A stretch of DNA of 64,000 nucleotides from positions 1,814,001-1,878,000 of the forward strand of contig CM055901.1 in the NCBI GenBank assembly GCA_029582155.1, read 5' to 3'. A program made the position numbers and the translations under genes. The number at the start of each line of letters is the position of its first letter. Positions within the stretch are counted from its first letter, which is position 1. This DNA comes from Panopea generosa. Taxonomy: Eukaryota > Mollusca > Bivalvia > Adapedonta > Hiatellidae. The notes under the pieces are model-generated. The model made no database searches. It was not told the origin of the DNA and was given only the letters and a program-made list of their open reading frames with translations. Shown in pieces: positions 11,445 to 24,199 of this stretch.

Positions 11445-13480
11445 ATCCTCATCTTTATATAAGTGGGCATTACAGCCGTGCGCCATTTGCATTTAGTGTG
11501 TATCATTATTGTTAATTGATAACGTGCGTTTATGCATATTTGTTTGATTTCTATTGAGACGATATTATAGGTCGAGATACGTACATTCTGCTTGTAAGTG
11601 GTACTAATTATACTTAAGTAGAAAACAAATTGATATTATTATCAAAAGAAAATAACAACAGCAATTGTAGGAGAAATTACTCACTTTACTGTTGGTATTT
11701 ATTGATAGAAGTAAGGACTTTTCCCAGGTATTAGCATTTATTGTACAATCAACAGTGTGTTTTAACACTTAACAAAGTCGTTACATCAGTGTCATATGTT
11801 ACATAAGAATGTCGACCAGATGCTTGAGAGGAATGATACACAGACCTAAGCCAATATACCTCGCCACACTGATGTGTTAAACGATGTCTTATTTCCAAGG
11901 CAGCCAATATGCCGTTACAAGTAATGCAGACTTGTAACCCTTAGGGATCTCAGCAATATACATCTGCACAAATATAAATAAATATAATAGTTGTTTAAAG
12001 ACGTAACAGCATTTTTTGGAAATTCCACAAAGTAAACCGGTCAGTTCAAGTAATTGTATAGAGCACATTGTCAAACATTCAGGACAGCATTTGTATTGTT
12101 TTCATAAAAATGCAATTCGGTATTTTCAAAAAGTGTATTGTACTCCAAAGCAAAAACATATCACTAGATGTTTCAGTATTTAGTTATTCCGACATAATTA
12201 ACATCAAGTCATGTCAATCATTTCAATCTTAAACAGAAAAAAATATACATCTGTGACAGTCTTAACATACTTGAAAATCTCAATTACAAAATAATTTAAT
12301 TTCAGTACCATATTAACATTGCAAGGAATTTATAACAAGAACAAAAATCAATACGCGCACGCATTGGAACACATATTTGAAACAATTGCGTTATAATTGA
12401 AAACAATATTTACAGTGGTATTTCCTTGTAATAAAATGTTACAGCTTTCTCCTGTATTTGGTCATAAAATTAGTAGAGCCTCACTCAAAATAGGATGGTG
12501 TATGTCCTCAGAAAGATACAACATGTGACTGAAACAATCAACATCATAAACTAAATTTTACTGAACGTCCTTCGTCATTGTTAAAATGTTAAATCGGCAA
12601 TGTGTTTTATGTTGGTGAAATCAAAATATTACGTAGAAAAAATTCTATACTTTGCTTTATCCCTATATATATATTCGTATTGTTTTGAATCAATTGATAT
12701 ATTTTCATAGAAAATATACTATGTAAAAAAAGTAATTTGGAATAATATTCGGGATTATTTTTTGTGAAAAATATATATTTGTTAGAAAAGTTATTCAAAA
12801 GTTATTACTATTCTCTGAGTTTTGTAACAGCCGAACAAGTATCAATATTAAACACAGTTACAAATTGGTTTACCAAAAGGGATATCTCGTAATATAATTA
12901 AGTCGTATAAAATGCAATGTTCCAAACCCATTTTAAGTTAGTATTTTAAATGGTTAACCTTTTAATGTCAAAAGCGTATAATTTGAAAATAAATGGAATA
13001 TTAAATAATAGTTGAAATATACATAACAAATATGTTCTACTACTATATTCAATGGAATTTCATTCATTAGACTTAATCTAATTTTTATAACCATATTAAG
13101 GAAGTATTTCCAATACTATTTTTATTTCTGATGTTGCTATTCTAATATGATACAGGGAGATCCATTAAATTTGACATTTATTCAGTTTTACGTAGAACCA
13201 ATAGCAATTAACGTCACTTTCTTGTAGCATTGCAATAAAACAATTTATTAATACATTTTGAATAAGAAAAAAGTCAGATAACATTTTATAGGAAGTTCTA
13301 TAACTTCAATATTCATGGCAATGATAATGTACTGCCTCTTATAAACGCTGTGAAATACATGCCAAATTCAAACCTTGTTTGTTCTACATAAAACAGGGTA
13401 TGTGATTTCCACGGTGAAAACAAATCTTTATAGAAATTGTTTTAATTCTTTTTATAGCTGGAATTTATCTGTACATAAAA
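11445..13480. other. Long AT-rich non-coding stretch
   Basis: No gene, RNA or recognisable repeat over about 2 kb. Short open frames here consist of low-complexity Ile/Asn/Lys/Phe codons. Confidence 0.5.
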
Positions 13481-13529
13481 ATAGCTGATATGTTGAACAG
13501 CTATTTATATCCTAAGATTTTTTAAGAAA

Positions 13530-13640
13530 AATATCCTAAAATGCTCATAAATACATGCATCTGCTAAAATCCGACGCAAGTCAATTTTTTAAAGCCAGTG
13601 ATGTTTTATTGCAATATAAGCTATGACAGCTTCTGATTTA
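13530..13640 (+). repeat. Dispersed repeat F, diverged copy
   Basis: ATGCTCATAAATACATGCAT, AAGTCA-TTTTTAA and CCAGTGATGTTTTATTGCAA match segments at 39118-39200 and, more weakly, 43497-43625. Confidence 0.55.
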
Positions 13641-14455
13641 AACCAACATGCCGCACTCTATCAAAAGGTACGTTTAATCAGTTTGTCAAATAAGATTTTG
13701 CAAAATAAACTTTGTTAAGCTATGACATTTCACTTATAACTGGCACCTGCACAATTGAATAGTCAAGAACATGTCCATGTTCCCTTAATTTAACTTAAAA
13801 ACTGTGTAATAAATAATATTGCGAATATAAAGTTAGATTTGTTATAATTGGTGTTTTCTTAGCTTTGTTTCAGGTTTGTTACAAAATTAATAAGTATTCG
13901 TCACTTGTAAATAATCTGTTTTGATTGGTTAGAAAGCAGCTGTGTGTTATTTAGTAATTGTTCACTATTTTACGTATAGTTGCTTCTTTACAGTACGCTT
14001 CATGTAAATAGTTCCTTTTCGAGAAATTAGATTACTCTGTGATCTTTTGGAACGGTACTTGAAAAGAAAATTTTACACAAGCATAATGCTATGAGTAATT
14101 CCCATTTTTTGTTTATATATTTAAACTGTTATTTACATCGGATGAGGTATTTAAATAGTTGGAAATAAACATTGAATTGGTATATGTATTATAGATTGTT
14201 ATTTCATTTGGTGGTCGGTTAATCCGTATTATTTATTTTTCTTCGTGTGTGTTGTTTCTTCAAATAAGGAATACATCGCATCGAAGTCAAGCAATAATCA
14301 TTACATGTAAATAATTTTATTTATACTAATCATTTTCTGACGTTAATATTAAAATATTCAAATATTGCAATGTATAAAAGGGTTTTATCAATAGATGCTG
14401 TAAATTGTATTATCAAAGTATTTTTTTTGTAAGATACACCAATACAAACGGTAAA
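13641..14455. other. Non-coding stretch
   Basis: AT-rich DNA with nothing recognisable. Confidence 0.45.
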
Positions 14456-14456
14456 A

Positions 14457-14750
14457 ACGGACTGCTGCATAGTCTATTGGTAGGGTGACTACCAAGTATT
14501 CGATAGATCGCCGTGGGTTCGATACACGCACTAAAAACGTGAAAAATGGTACTAGAAGCTTCATAGCCTGGTGCTCAGTATTTAGAGGATAGTTCTAGGT
14601 CTTGTCTGCTCGTTGTCGGTATAACGGACTAGGTGGGATACAACATTATGTGTCCTGGGGCATGATACTCCGATGTGGCAGCTTTACTGTTTCAAGTAAA
14701 TACCATCGCGATGTGACTGAAAATTGTTGAAGTGGCACTTAACACAACAC
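14457..14750 (+). mobile_element. tRNA-derived SINE, family A, old copy
   Basis: A strongly diverged copy. The head is degraded (TAGTCTATTGGTAGGGTGAC, GGGTTCGATAC), but the body keeps AAAATGGTACTAGAAGCTTC, GGGGCATGATACTCC and GTGACTGAAAATTGTTGAA. It is clearly older than the 2.6, 8.2 and 57.5 kb copies. Confidence 0.85.
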
Positions 14751-14754
14751 TTTT

Positions 14755-15435
14755 CAACAACAACGAACGGTAACATGCTGCCACCGTCGTACTGCAATTT
14801 CATAATATCTGCCGAACATTTGCATATATTAATTTTCAGAAATCTAACTTAGAGAAAACCACGTTATGTAAATAATAGACCAGATTCTGAAGTGAAACGC
14901 TCTGGTTTATGCCAAATATCTGAGTATTGCAATTCAGACTATATTTTGAACGCTCGTAAGCAATATGATAGAAAATGCACTAGGAAAGGTATATGTGTCT
15001 GCTCTGCATTTTAGCTTTAACGCATGTGCATTTCTATGAATAGCGTCGAAAGTTCTACCATAGATAAATGTGCGCGTAGTAAGAAGAAAATATGTTGTTT
15101 TTTGTTTTTTTTCTCAAGCTTCACTTTCTCAAAAAAGTACACCCGACCGAAGCAAGATGCTTTGGAAACAGTATTTGTTGGTGTAGATTTGTTCGTATGT
15201 ACAAGGCGCGAAATTCTACAACATTTGTTTCATTCGATTTTAAAGATATAAAATAATTTAGATAAAGTTTCTATATTTTGACTGCACTTTACAAGGAAAG
15301 TAGGAAGTATCAGCGTGGACGTATTTATATGCTAGTATTGTTTTTGCAATGCATGCGATTTGTTTAAAATATACCGGATTTATTTTTCAATTTAAGTCAG
15401 TAATTAGCCATGTTTGATGGTGTATAACACCATTG
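14755..15435. other. Non-coding stretch
   Basis: No supported gene. A 75-codon plus-strand frame at 15024-15251 has a low-complexity middle and no recognisable domain. Confidence 0.4.
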
Positions 15436-15436
15436 T

Positions 15437-15603
15437 CGACACATTTCTGGTTTTATATGGCATATCCAGTTTTATTGATAAGGGAAAGACTCGGAATGAA
15501 TCTGCGTAAAACAGCTGTCAAACTGGACTTTCTTACATAACTTTGTTTCGAAGCGGTGAAAGGTAAACGATCTTGAGACAGCGTCTTAGACCACTCTGTC
15601 ATC
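15437..15603 (-). mobile_element. tRNA-derived SINE, family D, deleted copy
   Basis: It shares TGGCATATCCAGTTTTATTG, CTCGGAATGAATCTG and GACAGCGTCTTAGACCACTC with the 40.9-kb copy but lacks part of the middle, so it is a partially deleted copy. Confidence 0.75.
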
Positions 15604-15800
15604 AAGACCGAACATGTTAGTTCAACACTTTATGAAATATGTTAATGATAGACAAGGTACTGAGTGAGTATCAAACAAATTGATAATAATTTTAATTCAT
15701 CTGTACTTCGTGTATACTGCGTATTAGGTTTGTTTTGGCAAACTACTCTGATTTTAACATTTCTTTTAACACACTCAAATCGTTAATACACTCAAATCGT

Positions 15801-15835
15801 TATATATATATATATTGTAGCTAGACGCTCTCGTC

Positions 15836-15884
<49 letters not shown>
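15801..15884. repeat. TA microsatellite (two tracts)
   Basis: Alternating TA runs at about 15801-15815 and 15838-15884, separated by a short unique segment. Confidence 0.95.
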
Positions 15885-15886
<2 letters not shown>

Positions 15887-15889
15887 AAA

Positions 15890-17140
15890 TTAGAATCTAT
15901 TTTAATAAACATTTTAGTAAGTCTATAAATCATTTTACACACATATAGGTTGTCATGTTTTATGTTTTCCCATTTGTACAGAAACCAGACAAGCGATAGA
16001 TCAATCAATTCAGAGGACACTATAATTGCAATATACTGATCACAAATAATCCTGAAGATAAAATCCGGTTGGATAACACGTAGTGGTTCTGTCGTATGAT
16101 TGCACAGCTGTTGAGGACTAATAATAATGTATCATGAAAAAACGGAATAAGCATGTTTCCATTTTAATTTATCTACCCACAAGTACTTGAATTCCCCATC
16201 AGTATATTTGTTTGCAACTGTGAATGTTTTTCAACGTATACTAATGGTTGGATGTGAACATTCATAAAACAAGTTATTCCAATTCAAGAAATCCATATTA
16301 TATGATTCAGGAACGTGTGGCACTTTTTTGAAGAAATACGTGAATTGTGTACCGTTTTTGTTAAGGTAATTTTATATTTGAAGCTGGAAATTATGGCTTT
16401 GCAATGTTCTTGCTATAAATAATGATGCTGTTGTAATATAATTATGAGTATCTTATTTCACGTACCTTAAGGTCTTTTAAAAATTATACAAATGCCGCAA
16501 TGAAATTGCACTCATTAAATCAGCCAGTTATTAAACGTAAAAGTAGTGGATGAGAGGGAAACATTGACTAGGACACATTTGCTGTCAATAAAAAGAAGAA
16601 AAATATTATTGACAATGCATTATCTGTGAAACAAGAGACATAAGTCTAAATTAAGAAAAGTATTTCAAATTTTACAGTGTTGATATCAAGTCGGTGAATA
16701 TCTCTATTCATGCAAATGGACTTTCAATGTTTTGATATATTTTTGTTTCTGACTTAGCCAATAGATACATAGTTCTTCTCATAACTAGCCTTATATTTTG
16801 TTTTATCTCTGCGTTCAGTAAAATTTTGCGCATACGCGATTTTACCCCATATAAATATAAATATCATAAGCATTACCATTATTTACTATTACTAGCCCCA
16901 TGATATAGTATATAAATCTGAATACATCAACTTCTAGCGAGGAAATGATTTCTAGAGTAATGCATCTTGTTGATAATCCACTTGATGAATCATTATGAAT
17001 TAATAATGTTAAAAAAGCGAGTTTCATATGGATGCATATTGTAAATCAAATGGGTGAGAGTTTAATAATCGATATTTCGTAAATCGTCTGAATACTGAGA
17101 TGTATTATTAAAGGATATGAAAATGTAACAGGACGAGAAA
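15890..17140. other. Non-coding stretch
   Basis: AT-rich DNA with no gene or repeat recognised. Confidence 0.45.
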
Positions 17141-17224
17141 CATATGCAGCTAGTCTGGGACTCGAACCCAGGACTCTCGCTTAGAGGGCGAATGCTCAAC
17201 CAACTGCGCTAACCGGACCGCATA
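17080..17224 (-). mobile_element. tRNA-like SINE head (Arg-like), type C
   Basis: The minus strand at 17224-17143 reads as a tRNA-like module. It has an A box TTAGCGCAGTTGGTTGAGC, an anticodon stem TTCGC/GCGAG with loop CCTCTAA (anticodon TCT, Arg) and a T arm CTGGG-TTCGAGT-CCCAG. The acceptor ends GGTCCGG and CTAGCTG do not pair well, so it is not a working tRNA gene. It continues into CATATGTTTCTCGTCCTGTT. A short tRNA-derived SINE is the likeliest reading, and a decayed tRNA gene is the alternative. Confidence 0.65.
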
Positions 17225-17612
17225 CATTCATTTCTCTCCTAGTATGTTACGTACACACTGTGACAATTATATCGGTCTATGTATTTTGCGAAAGACAAAC
17301 AATCTTCACAGAACAATATATCAAATACAGTCTACAACAAGTGGTTCTTTACGAACAGACACACGACAGTCAATTACTAGTATCAGGAATATTTGCTTCT
17401 TTTCTGAGACAAAATGCATTTGGATCCATATTTTTACGACAACTTCATCTGGATATATGGAATCTTCACGACATTCAAGTATTAAGTATAAGATTGAAAG
17501 CATTATATAAGCTATTTAAATACAACTTATTTTCAATATTATCAACAATGACAAGATCGATATTACTTAGATAGTAAATTACAAAACAATGCCGTGTATA
17601 CAAAAAAAAGCT
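17225..17612. other. Non-coding stretch
   Basis: Overlapping short open frames exist on both strands (17244-17574), but none shows a domain, and the three compete with each other. Confidence 0.4.
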
Positions 17613-17614
17613 AC

Positions 17615-19875
17615 TTGGTAGTCTCGGTTTCAGCGAGTATGTTCATGGCTGGTAGATGATTTATCAAACTAAAGTCAGACATAGAGGAAGTATTAGGGTA
17701 AAAGTTATAATATAAGAAAACTGCGTAAATTGAAATCAAAAACATGAAGTAGTTTCAGCGAGTTTGTTCATGGCAGCCACATTTGATATTTCCCATTTTG
17801 ATGCTTTTAGAGTAAATCAACCTGTTTTAAGCGACAACCTGTCTTAAAAGTTCATTTTTTTCTACTTACCTTGACTGGCTGCTTAAGATAGGATTGACTG
17901 TATCTACATATATGAACAGGCCTTCAGGTAATGCATCTGAGGAAAATGCAAGTACTTTTTCGATGTTTTTTTGTTTGTTATCAAAAGTAAATAACATACA
18001 CATTACACTACAAAGTTATTAAAAATTAGTAGTCTCGGTTACAGCGAGTATGTTCATGGTTGTACGATCTTTATCAAAGTAAAGTCAGACATAGAGGGAT
18101 GATAGAGTAGATGTTATAATATTAGAAAACTGTGTAAATTGAAATCAATAACATGAAGAAGTTTCAGCGAGTATGTTCATGGTTGTTAGAGGCTTTATCA
18201 AACTAAAGTCAGACATAGAGGATGTAATAGAGTAAATGTTATAACATTAGATAATTGTGTAAATTGAAATCAATAACATGAAGAAGTTTCAGCGAGTATG
18301 TTCAGGGTTGTTCGAGGCTTTATCAAACTAAAGTCAGACAAAGCGGAAGTATTACAGTAAATGTTATAATATTAGATAACTGTGTAAATTGAAATCAATA
18401 ACATGAAGAAGTTTCAGCGAGTATGTTCATAGTTATTAGAGGCTTTATCAAACTAAAGTCAGACATAGCGGAAGTATTAGAGTAAATGTTATAATATTAG
18501 ATAACTGTGTAAATTGAAATCAATAACATGAAGAAGTTTCAGCGAGTATGTTCATGGTTGTTAGAGGCTTTATCAAACTAAAGTCAGACATAGCGGAAGT
18601 AATAGAGTAAATGTTATAAGATTAGATAACTGTGTAAATTGAAATCAATAACATGAAGAAGTTTCAGCGAGTATGTTCATGGTTGTTAGAGGCTTTATCA
18701 AACTAAAGTCAGACATAGAGGAAGTAATAGAGTAAATGTTATAACATTAGATAACTGTGTAAATTGAAATCGATAACATGAAGAAGTTTCAACGAGTTTG
18801 TTCATAGTTGTTAGAGGCTTTATCAAACTAAAATCAGACATAGAGGAAGTAATAGAGTAAATGTTATAACAATTGATAACTTTGTTAATTCAAATCAATA
18901 ACATGAAGAAGTTTCAGCAAGTATGTTCAGGGTTGTACGACCTTTATCAAACTAAAGTCAGACATAGAGAATGTAATAGAGTAAATGTTATAACATTTGA
19001 TAACTGTGTTAATTGAAATCAATAACATGAAGAAGTTTCAGCGAGTATGTTCAGGGTTGTACGATCTTTATCAAACTAAAGTCAGACATAGAGGATGTAA
19101 TAGAGTAAATGTTATAACATTTGATAACTGTGTTAATTGAAATCAATAACATGAAGAAGTTTCAGCGAGTATGTTCATGGTTGTTAGAGGCTTTATCAAA
19201 CTTAAGTCAGACATAGAGGATGTAATAGAGTAAATGTTATAACATTAGATAACTGTGTAAATTAAAATCAATAACATGAAGAAGTTTCAGCGAGTATGTT
19301 CATAGTTGTTAGAGGCTTTATCAAACTAAAGTCAGACATAGAGGAAATAATAGAGTAAATGTTATAATGTTAGATAACTGTGTAAATTGAAATCAATAAC
19401 ATGAAGAAGTTTCAGCGAGTATGTTTAGGGTTGTACGATCTTTATCAAACTAAAGTCAGACATAGAGGGATGATAGAGTAGATGTTATAATATTAGATAA
19501 CTGTGTAAAATGAAATCAATAACATGAAGAAGTTTCAGCGAGTATGTTTATGGTTGTTAGAGGTTTTATCAAACTAAAGTCAGACATAGCGGAAGTATTA
19601 GAGTAAATGTTATAATATTAGATAACTGTGTAAATTGAAATCAATAACATGAAGAAGTTTTAGCGAGTATGTTCATGGTTGTTAGAGGCTTTATCAAACT
19701 AAAGTCAGACATAGAGGAAGTAATAGAGTAAATGTTATAATATTAGATAACTGTGTTAATTGAAATCAATAACATGAAGAAGTTTCAGCGAGTATGTTCA
19801 TAGTTGTTAGAAGCTTCATCAAATTAAAGTCAGACATAGAGGAAATATGAGAGTAAATGCTATAAAAGGAGATAG
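17615..19875. repeat. 125-bp satellite array
   Basis: About 16 tandem units of 125 bp, each with GTTTCAGCGAGTATGTTCAT, TTTATCAAACTAAAGTCAGA and ATGTTATAA-ATTAGATAACT. Equivalent points are at 18161, 18286, 18411 and 18536. Two unit types exist: one with GTTGTTAGAGGC and one with GTTGTACGATC. The first one or two units (17615-17772) are separated from the rest by a foreign insert (17773-18026). The last unit decays at about 19850. No frame is open across units. Confidence 0.97.
17773..18026 (+). repeat. Dispersed repeat G inside the satellite
   Basis: The insert contains TTTTGATGCTTTTAGAG, AGCGACAACCTG, CTACATATATGAACAGG and TTGTTATCAAAAGTAAATAA. All of these recur in order at about 23300-23530. 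The satellite resumes on both sides with CAGCGAG-ATGTTCATGG. Confidence 0.85.
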
Positions 19876-22255
19876 ATAGGTAAAATTAAAATCGATAAAA
19901 TGAATGGATTGTAAATGTTTTGAAATGCACGTGATGATTCAGTAGACAGTCTCAAATCGTTCATTGAAATGAGAAATATTTATAAAATGTCTGCAATTAG
20001 CCCAATAATCATTAATATGTGTTTGAAGTTTAATAGATCTTATATATGAAAAATATAATCTGAAATTGTTTGTACTGGTGAAGCTTTCCAATTGACTGAT
20101 TCTAACAGAGAATCTAAAACATATGCATTTTGCACAACGCAACATATAATCTAAAATTGCTTGAATAGTTAAAAGTATGCCTTTTGCAGAATGTATAAGA
20201 TAACAAAACATATCAATTGCATGTACATAGAAGAACGTTCAATACGAGTATATCTTACCAATTACTGAACCTTTTTAAATCGTGCTGAACGTGGCCGATT
20301 TTCTTGCCAGTTAGTTATGCAGATGGGACATAAAACTGTGATAGAACGTTAGAATCGAGCCCACCATATCTTAACGCCTTATCCACAAAGCTATTCGCGA
20401 ATGTCATATGGTGCCGAGTTAGTAATCATTTTATAAGTTATGGTGTTGCCTAATCATCAGTGATATCATTATCACAATCGTCATTGAAAGTAAGTTATCT
20501 GGATATACACGGGAAATTCGTGAGTTCCAGGTAAAATACTTGTCTAACGCGCACTATTTAAATGTTCCCTGTGTATTTGATATGTAGTAAACATATTTCA
20601 TTCAGTACACATGTGTAGTGTATGGAACAGATATGGTAAGATAATTTTATATAGCATATACATCTGAAGGAAATTCAATTAACGTTTTCCGTATAACTCG
20701 ACTGCCGTACGTAAACTTCCGAGAGTTTCGTCTTCCCCGAAACAAAAAATTACGTCGATTTGCCATGGTAAAATGATGTTATTTTGAGACGTAACGTCAT
20801 ACAACGAATGAATGAAACACATATGCCGGATATGTATTCGTTCCTTATAAACATGATTTGTAAATGAAATTGTAAAAGTACAATTTTTCTGAGTTTCTGG
20901 AAATATCTTACATTTGTGCTTATAAATCGTTAAATCAGTGGCAAAATTAATTAAACGCTCGGCAGGGCCTCGTATCAAATAATTTGGTCAACACGTTTAA
21001 TGAATTCAATAATGCATGAGCACCTGTGTAATAATTTTTTATTTAAGATGTACCTGAAGTACCTGAATGAACAGTAAAGAAAGACCAGGTCAAAACTTTT
21101 AACCAATCAAAATCGAACAGTATATAACATATAATCCCCTAGTTTATTCCTGAAAATTATGTTTAAATTTCTAAACAGTTATTTTTCTCGGCATTATGTT
21201 TTCTATACGATATAGGTAATTAACTAAAATGGAAAATGTCAAACAATTTGTGTAAAGCGGTAACAGTTTTCGACTTAAGGAAGAACACCATTGGATTTAC
21301 TTAGTCGCCACTATTATCAATTATAGCTACACAATGTAGCTCTCAGTGGGACAAGCTATTGTGTATTCCTATTAGGACTTTCACAGGAAATCAATGAGCT
21401 TAATTTCTTCATCCATCTATTGAATCATTATTGTCTGCTTATGATTCACATTGACCTCCCATACGTTTGTCAATGTGTTGTTTTTAGAATAGACTTGTAT
21501 AGATGTGCTTACTATTTCAATTAAACATGGGTAATTCCACTACAAGTTAACTAGTGAATATTCAATGAACTGTGAAATTATTAATTGTCGAGGGTGATTC
21601 ATTCGTTGGTTTCGTAGGGATCCCCGACAGAGACATTTAAACGTAACAAGTAGGTTATGTTATCTATAAATAGCTTTCAACTAAATTATGTCCCCACCTG
21701 TATGTCTATATACCATTTGCAACGAAAATTAATCCAAAATAGTATAAATGATTTCCCAAGATATTATTGCGTGTGTCTCGTAAGTCAGCGTTGGATGGAT
21801 TTTAATTTTTTATGATTTCAAATATTGCATATCAATATTGATTAATAACATGATACACATTCAACTTACAAAATACTGCAATATAATGATTACTGAAATA
21901 TAAATGAAATAAGGACAACCTTTAAAAGACAATATTGTTAAAAGTATTTCAAGGATTGTTCCAAAACAAGATTTAGTTTCAATATAAAAGTACTATGAAC
22001 GTAACAATTTCACCGATATGAAAGCTATAAATAAACGCAAATTTGCCGAGTTCGTGGAAATATTTAAAGATTGGCAACAGTCATGACAAATAGACCCACC
22101 AGGGGTTTATCGATTTGTTGAAAATTCGTTATTTCTAAATTATTTTGCAGATTTGTGAATCAGAACGCACTCCGTGAAAGTTGGCGACATAATGATGTCT
22201 CTGATTAGATTTAAGCGACAGTATTGGCGCACAGGCATACTAATGGCAGCTACAG
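19876..22255. other. Non-coding stretch with weak open frame
   Basis: Mostly AT-rich DNA without a supported gene. A minus-strand frame at 20679-20978 is open for about 99 codons but begins at a non-ATG codon (the first ATG would leave about 47 residues) and has no recognised domain; an unrecognised internal exon cannot be excluded. The segment 20380-20530 shares weak blocks (AGCTATTCG, GGATATACACGG) with 23630-23750. Confidence 0.35.
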
Positions 22256-22264
22256 ATACTTAAA

Positions 22265-22510
22265 CTAAATGACAATATAGAAACGATTATAACCGTACAC
22301 ACTTCGGAGACAGGGAAATGTTAGAAAAGCCAACTATTGGTGCAACTGTTAATACGGTTTAAGGTCCTTGCAACTTGTTACCGACTGTTTCATATGACAG
22401 TAAAGAGACCGATTAGAAATTACAAACATCGGAGACCTGGGCGATGATTGAAAAGTGATGTTTTGGTGTATCCGTTGATAAGATTTAATTTCCTTTGTGG
22501 CGTCATTCGC
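22265..22510 (+). repeat. Old direct duplication of about 130 bp
   Basis: GACAATATAGAAACGATTA...TCGGAGACAGGG and GACAGTAAAGAGACCGATTA...TCGGAGACCTGGG introduce two diverged parallel segments that both continue into GATAAGATTTAA-like or ATACGGTTTAA-like sequence. Confidence 0.5.
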
Positions 22511-22519
22511 TACTTGCTG

Positions 22520-23250
22520 TTGCAAAGGTGTGACTTGTGTTGTAATTACGTCTCTGTATGCAGTATGTTTATATCTAATATTATAGTAATTCTGTGTTTT
22601 TATGACCGTGTCCTTGCTACTTGGGTGACTTTGTTAGTTGGTTATCATTTTCCTTTGGTAATTCGTTTGGTTGTGTAGTTCTGCCATGTGCATTGTATAA
22701 TATAGTTCTGATAGCTTGGTGTTTATATGAGAAGATAAAAGGGAAAACTGTTTTTATTTCTTAATGTAGTTAGATTCACTGGTTCAGTTTTGTTTTTATA
22801 TTGTAAACTATACAAAATCCGAAAGAAAACACCATATTTTAAGATATATTTTGTTTTGCTTGAATTTTTTTAAACAAACAAAATATACTTTTCTACTTAA
22901 TATCGGATCAAATATAACCATTGCATGGACTCTGTGTAAGAGAACATGACAATTCAAACTGTTTAAGGAAAAGTATATTTATAAATATGTGACACATGCG
23001 AACATGTATCTATATATCTTTGTGTTTTTGTTGTTGTTGGTTTTTTTTGTATTTTACCTTTTCATTGATTAAAATGTGGTGAAGATTGGCTTATGTTGTA
23101 AGGATATATCGTATAAATTAAATTTTAAGGTAAAACATCCTTGGTGCCTGTTTAATATATCCGTTTGTTTACAAAACAATTGAAACGAAGTATGACAGCT
23201 ATCGGCATGATGAATAAAATACCATGCAGAGATCATAGGCCAATCTCACT
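22520..23250. other. Non-coding stretch
   Basis: AT-rich DNA. A 76-codon frame at 22448-22678 is hydrophobic but overlaps the duplication and has no further support. Confidence 0.4.
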
Positions 23251-23254
23251 ATTG

Positions 23255-23535
23255 ATATGTAGCCAAACCTGTTTAAGCGGCCACTATTAAACAGTCACTT
23301 GTCTTCAGCAGCCTCATTTGCTTTTTCCAATTTTGATGCTTTTAGAGCAAATTAACCTGTATTTAGCGGCAACCTGTTTTAAAAGGTCATTTGTTTCTAC
23401 TTACATTGACAGAATCTACATATATGAACAGGTTATGCATCAGAGGACAATGCGAGTATTTTTTCAATTATTTGTTTGTTATCAAAAGTAAATAACAAAC
23501 TCATAACACTACAAAATTATTAATTGAATAAACGC
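23255..23535 (+). repeat. Dispersed repeat G, second copy
   Basis: This is the sibling of the 17773-18026 insert and extends further 5' (ACCTGTTTAAGCGGCCACTA). The phrase style, alternating 'AACCTGTTTTAA' and 'GCGGCCA' blocks, looks like an imperfect internal repeat. Confidence 0.8.
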
Positions 23536-24045
23536 ACAACAAAACTATACCACTATTGTCCGTAAGGTTTTACCTGGTACTCAATAATCGTCTTCAATAC
23601 GTCTGGCGTTTAGGCGACTTCTCCGTGCAGCTATTCGTAAGTGCGGTAGACGATGCCGAATAAATAATTAATTAGTTCCGGTTTATCCACAGTCATATCA
23701 CTGTTTACGTTCGGACACCGAACATTAATTAACGGATATACACGGAATATCCAAGAGTGTCAAGTAAATCTTAACGCCGATAATACGATATACATATTAG
23801 TTTATACTTTGCTTTTCACGGTGATGTGAAATCAAAACTGCAGTATTGCTACTAACGAAGCACGAATGTTTGATACTTTAATCAAGATGTGTGTTTTTCA
23901 AAAATGGACAGTTTTACTTGACGAAGTGAGCAAACTCTGGCCACCCATCTTTATTTGCAAAGCTTACAGTGTATCAGTAAAAGTTTATTTGATAATGTGA
24001 ATAATAAGACTAGAGTTGGAGGCACAAATAAATGGATTTAGCTAA

Positions 24046-24193
24046 CCCATCTGAGGTCTTACCATTCTAAGCTTTAAGTGAGAAAGTATGCCAGTTCATT
24101 GCGGAAGGGCTGTGGTTTTTACTTAGATTCATTCTGAGGTCTTCATCCGCCATTAAAACTGGGTATACCACATACAATCTGAAATGTGTCGAA
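24046..24193 (+). mobile_element. tRNA-derived SINE, family D, 5'-truncated
   Basis: GAGAAAGTATGCCAGTTCAT, GCGGAAGGGCTGTGG, ATTCATTCTGAGGTCTTC and ACTGGGTATACCACAT match the family D body. The tRNA-like head is mostly missing, as expected for 5' truncation. Confidence 0.75.
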
Positions 24194-24199
24194 AATGGC

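Noticed and set aside
15775-16020. Minus frame with Ile-Tyr repeats
   Set aside because: It reads through the TA microsatellite.
17143-17224. Possible tRNA-Arg (TCT) gene
   Set aside because: Acceptor-stem ends do not pair, so a functional tRNA is unlikely. It was annotated as a tRNA-like SINE head.
17615-19875. CRISPR-like array
   Set aside because: The repeats are contiguous 125-bp units without unique spacers, and the sequence is animal-like.
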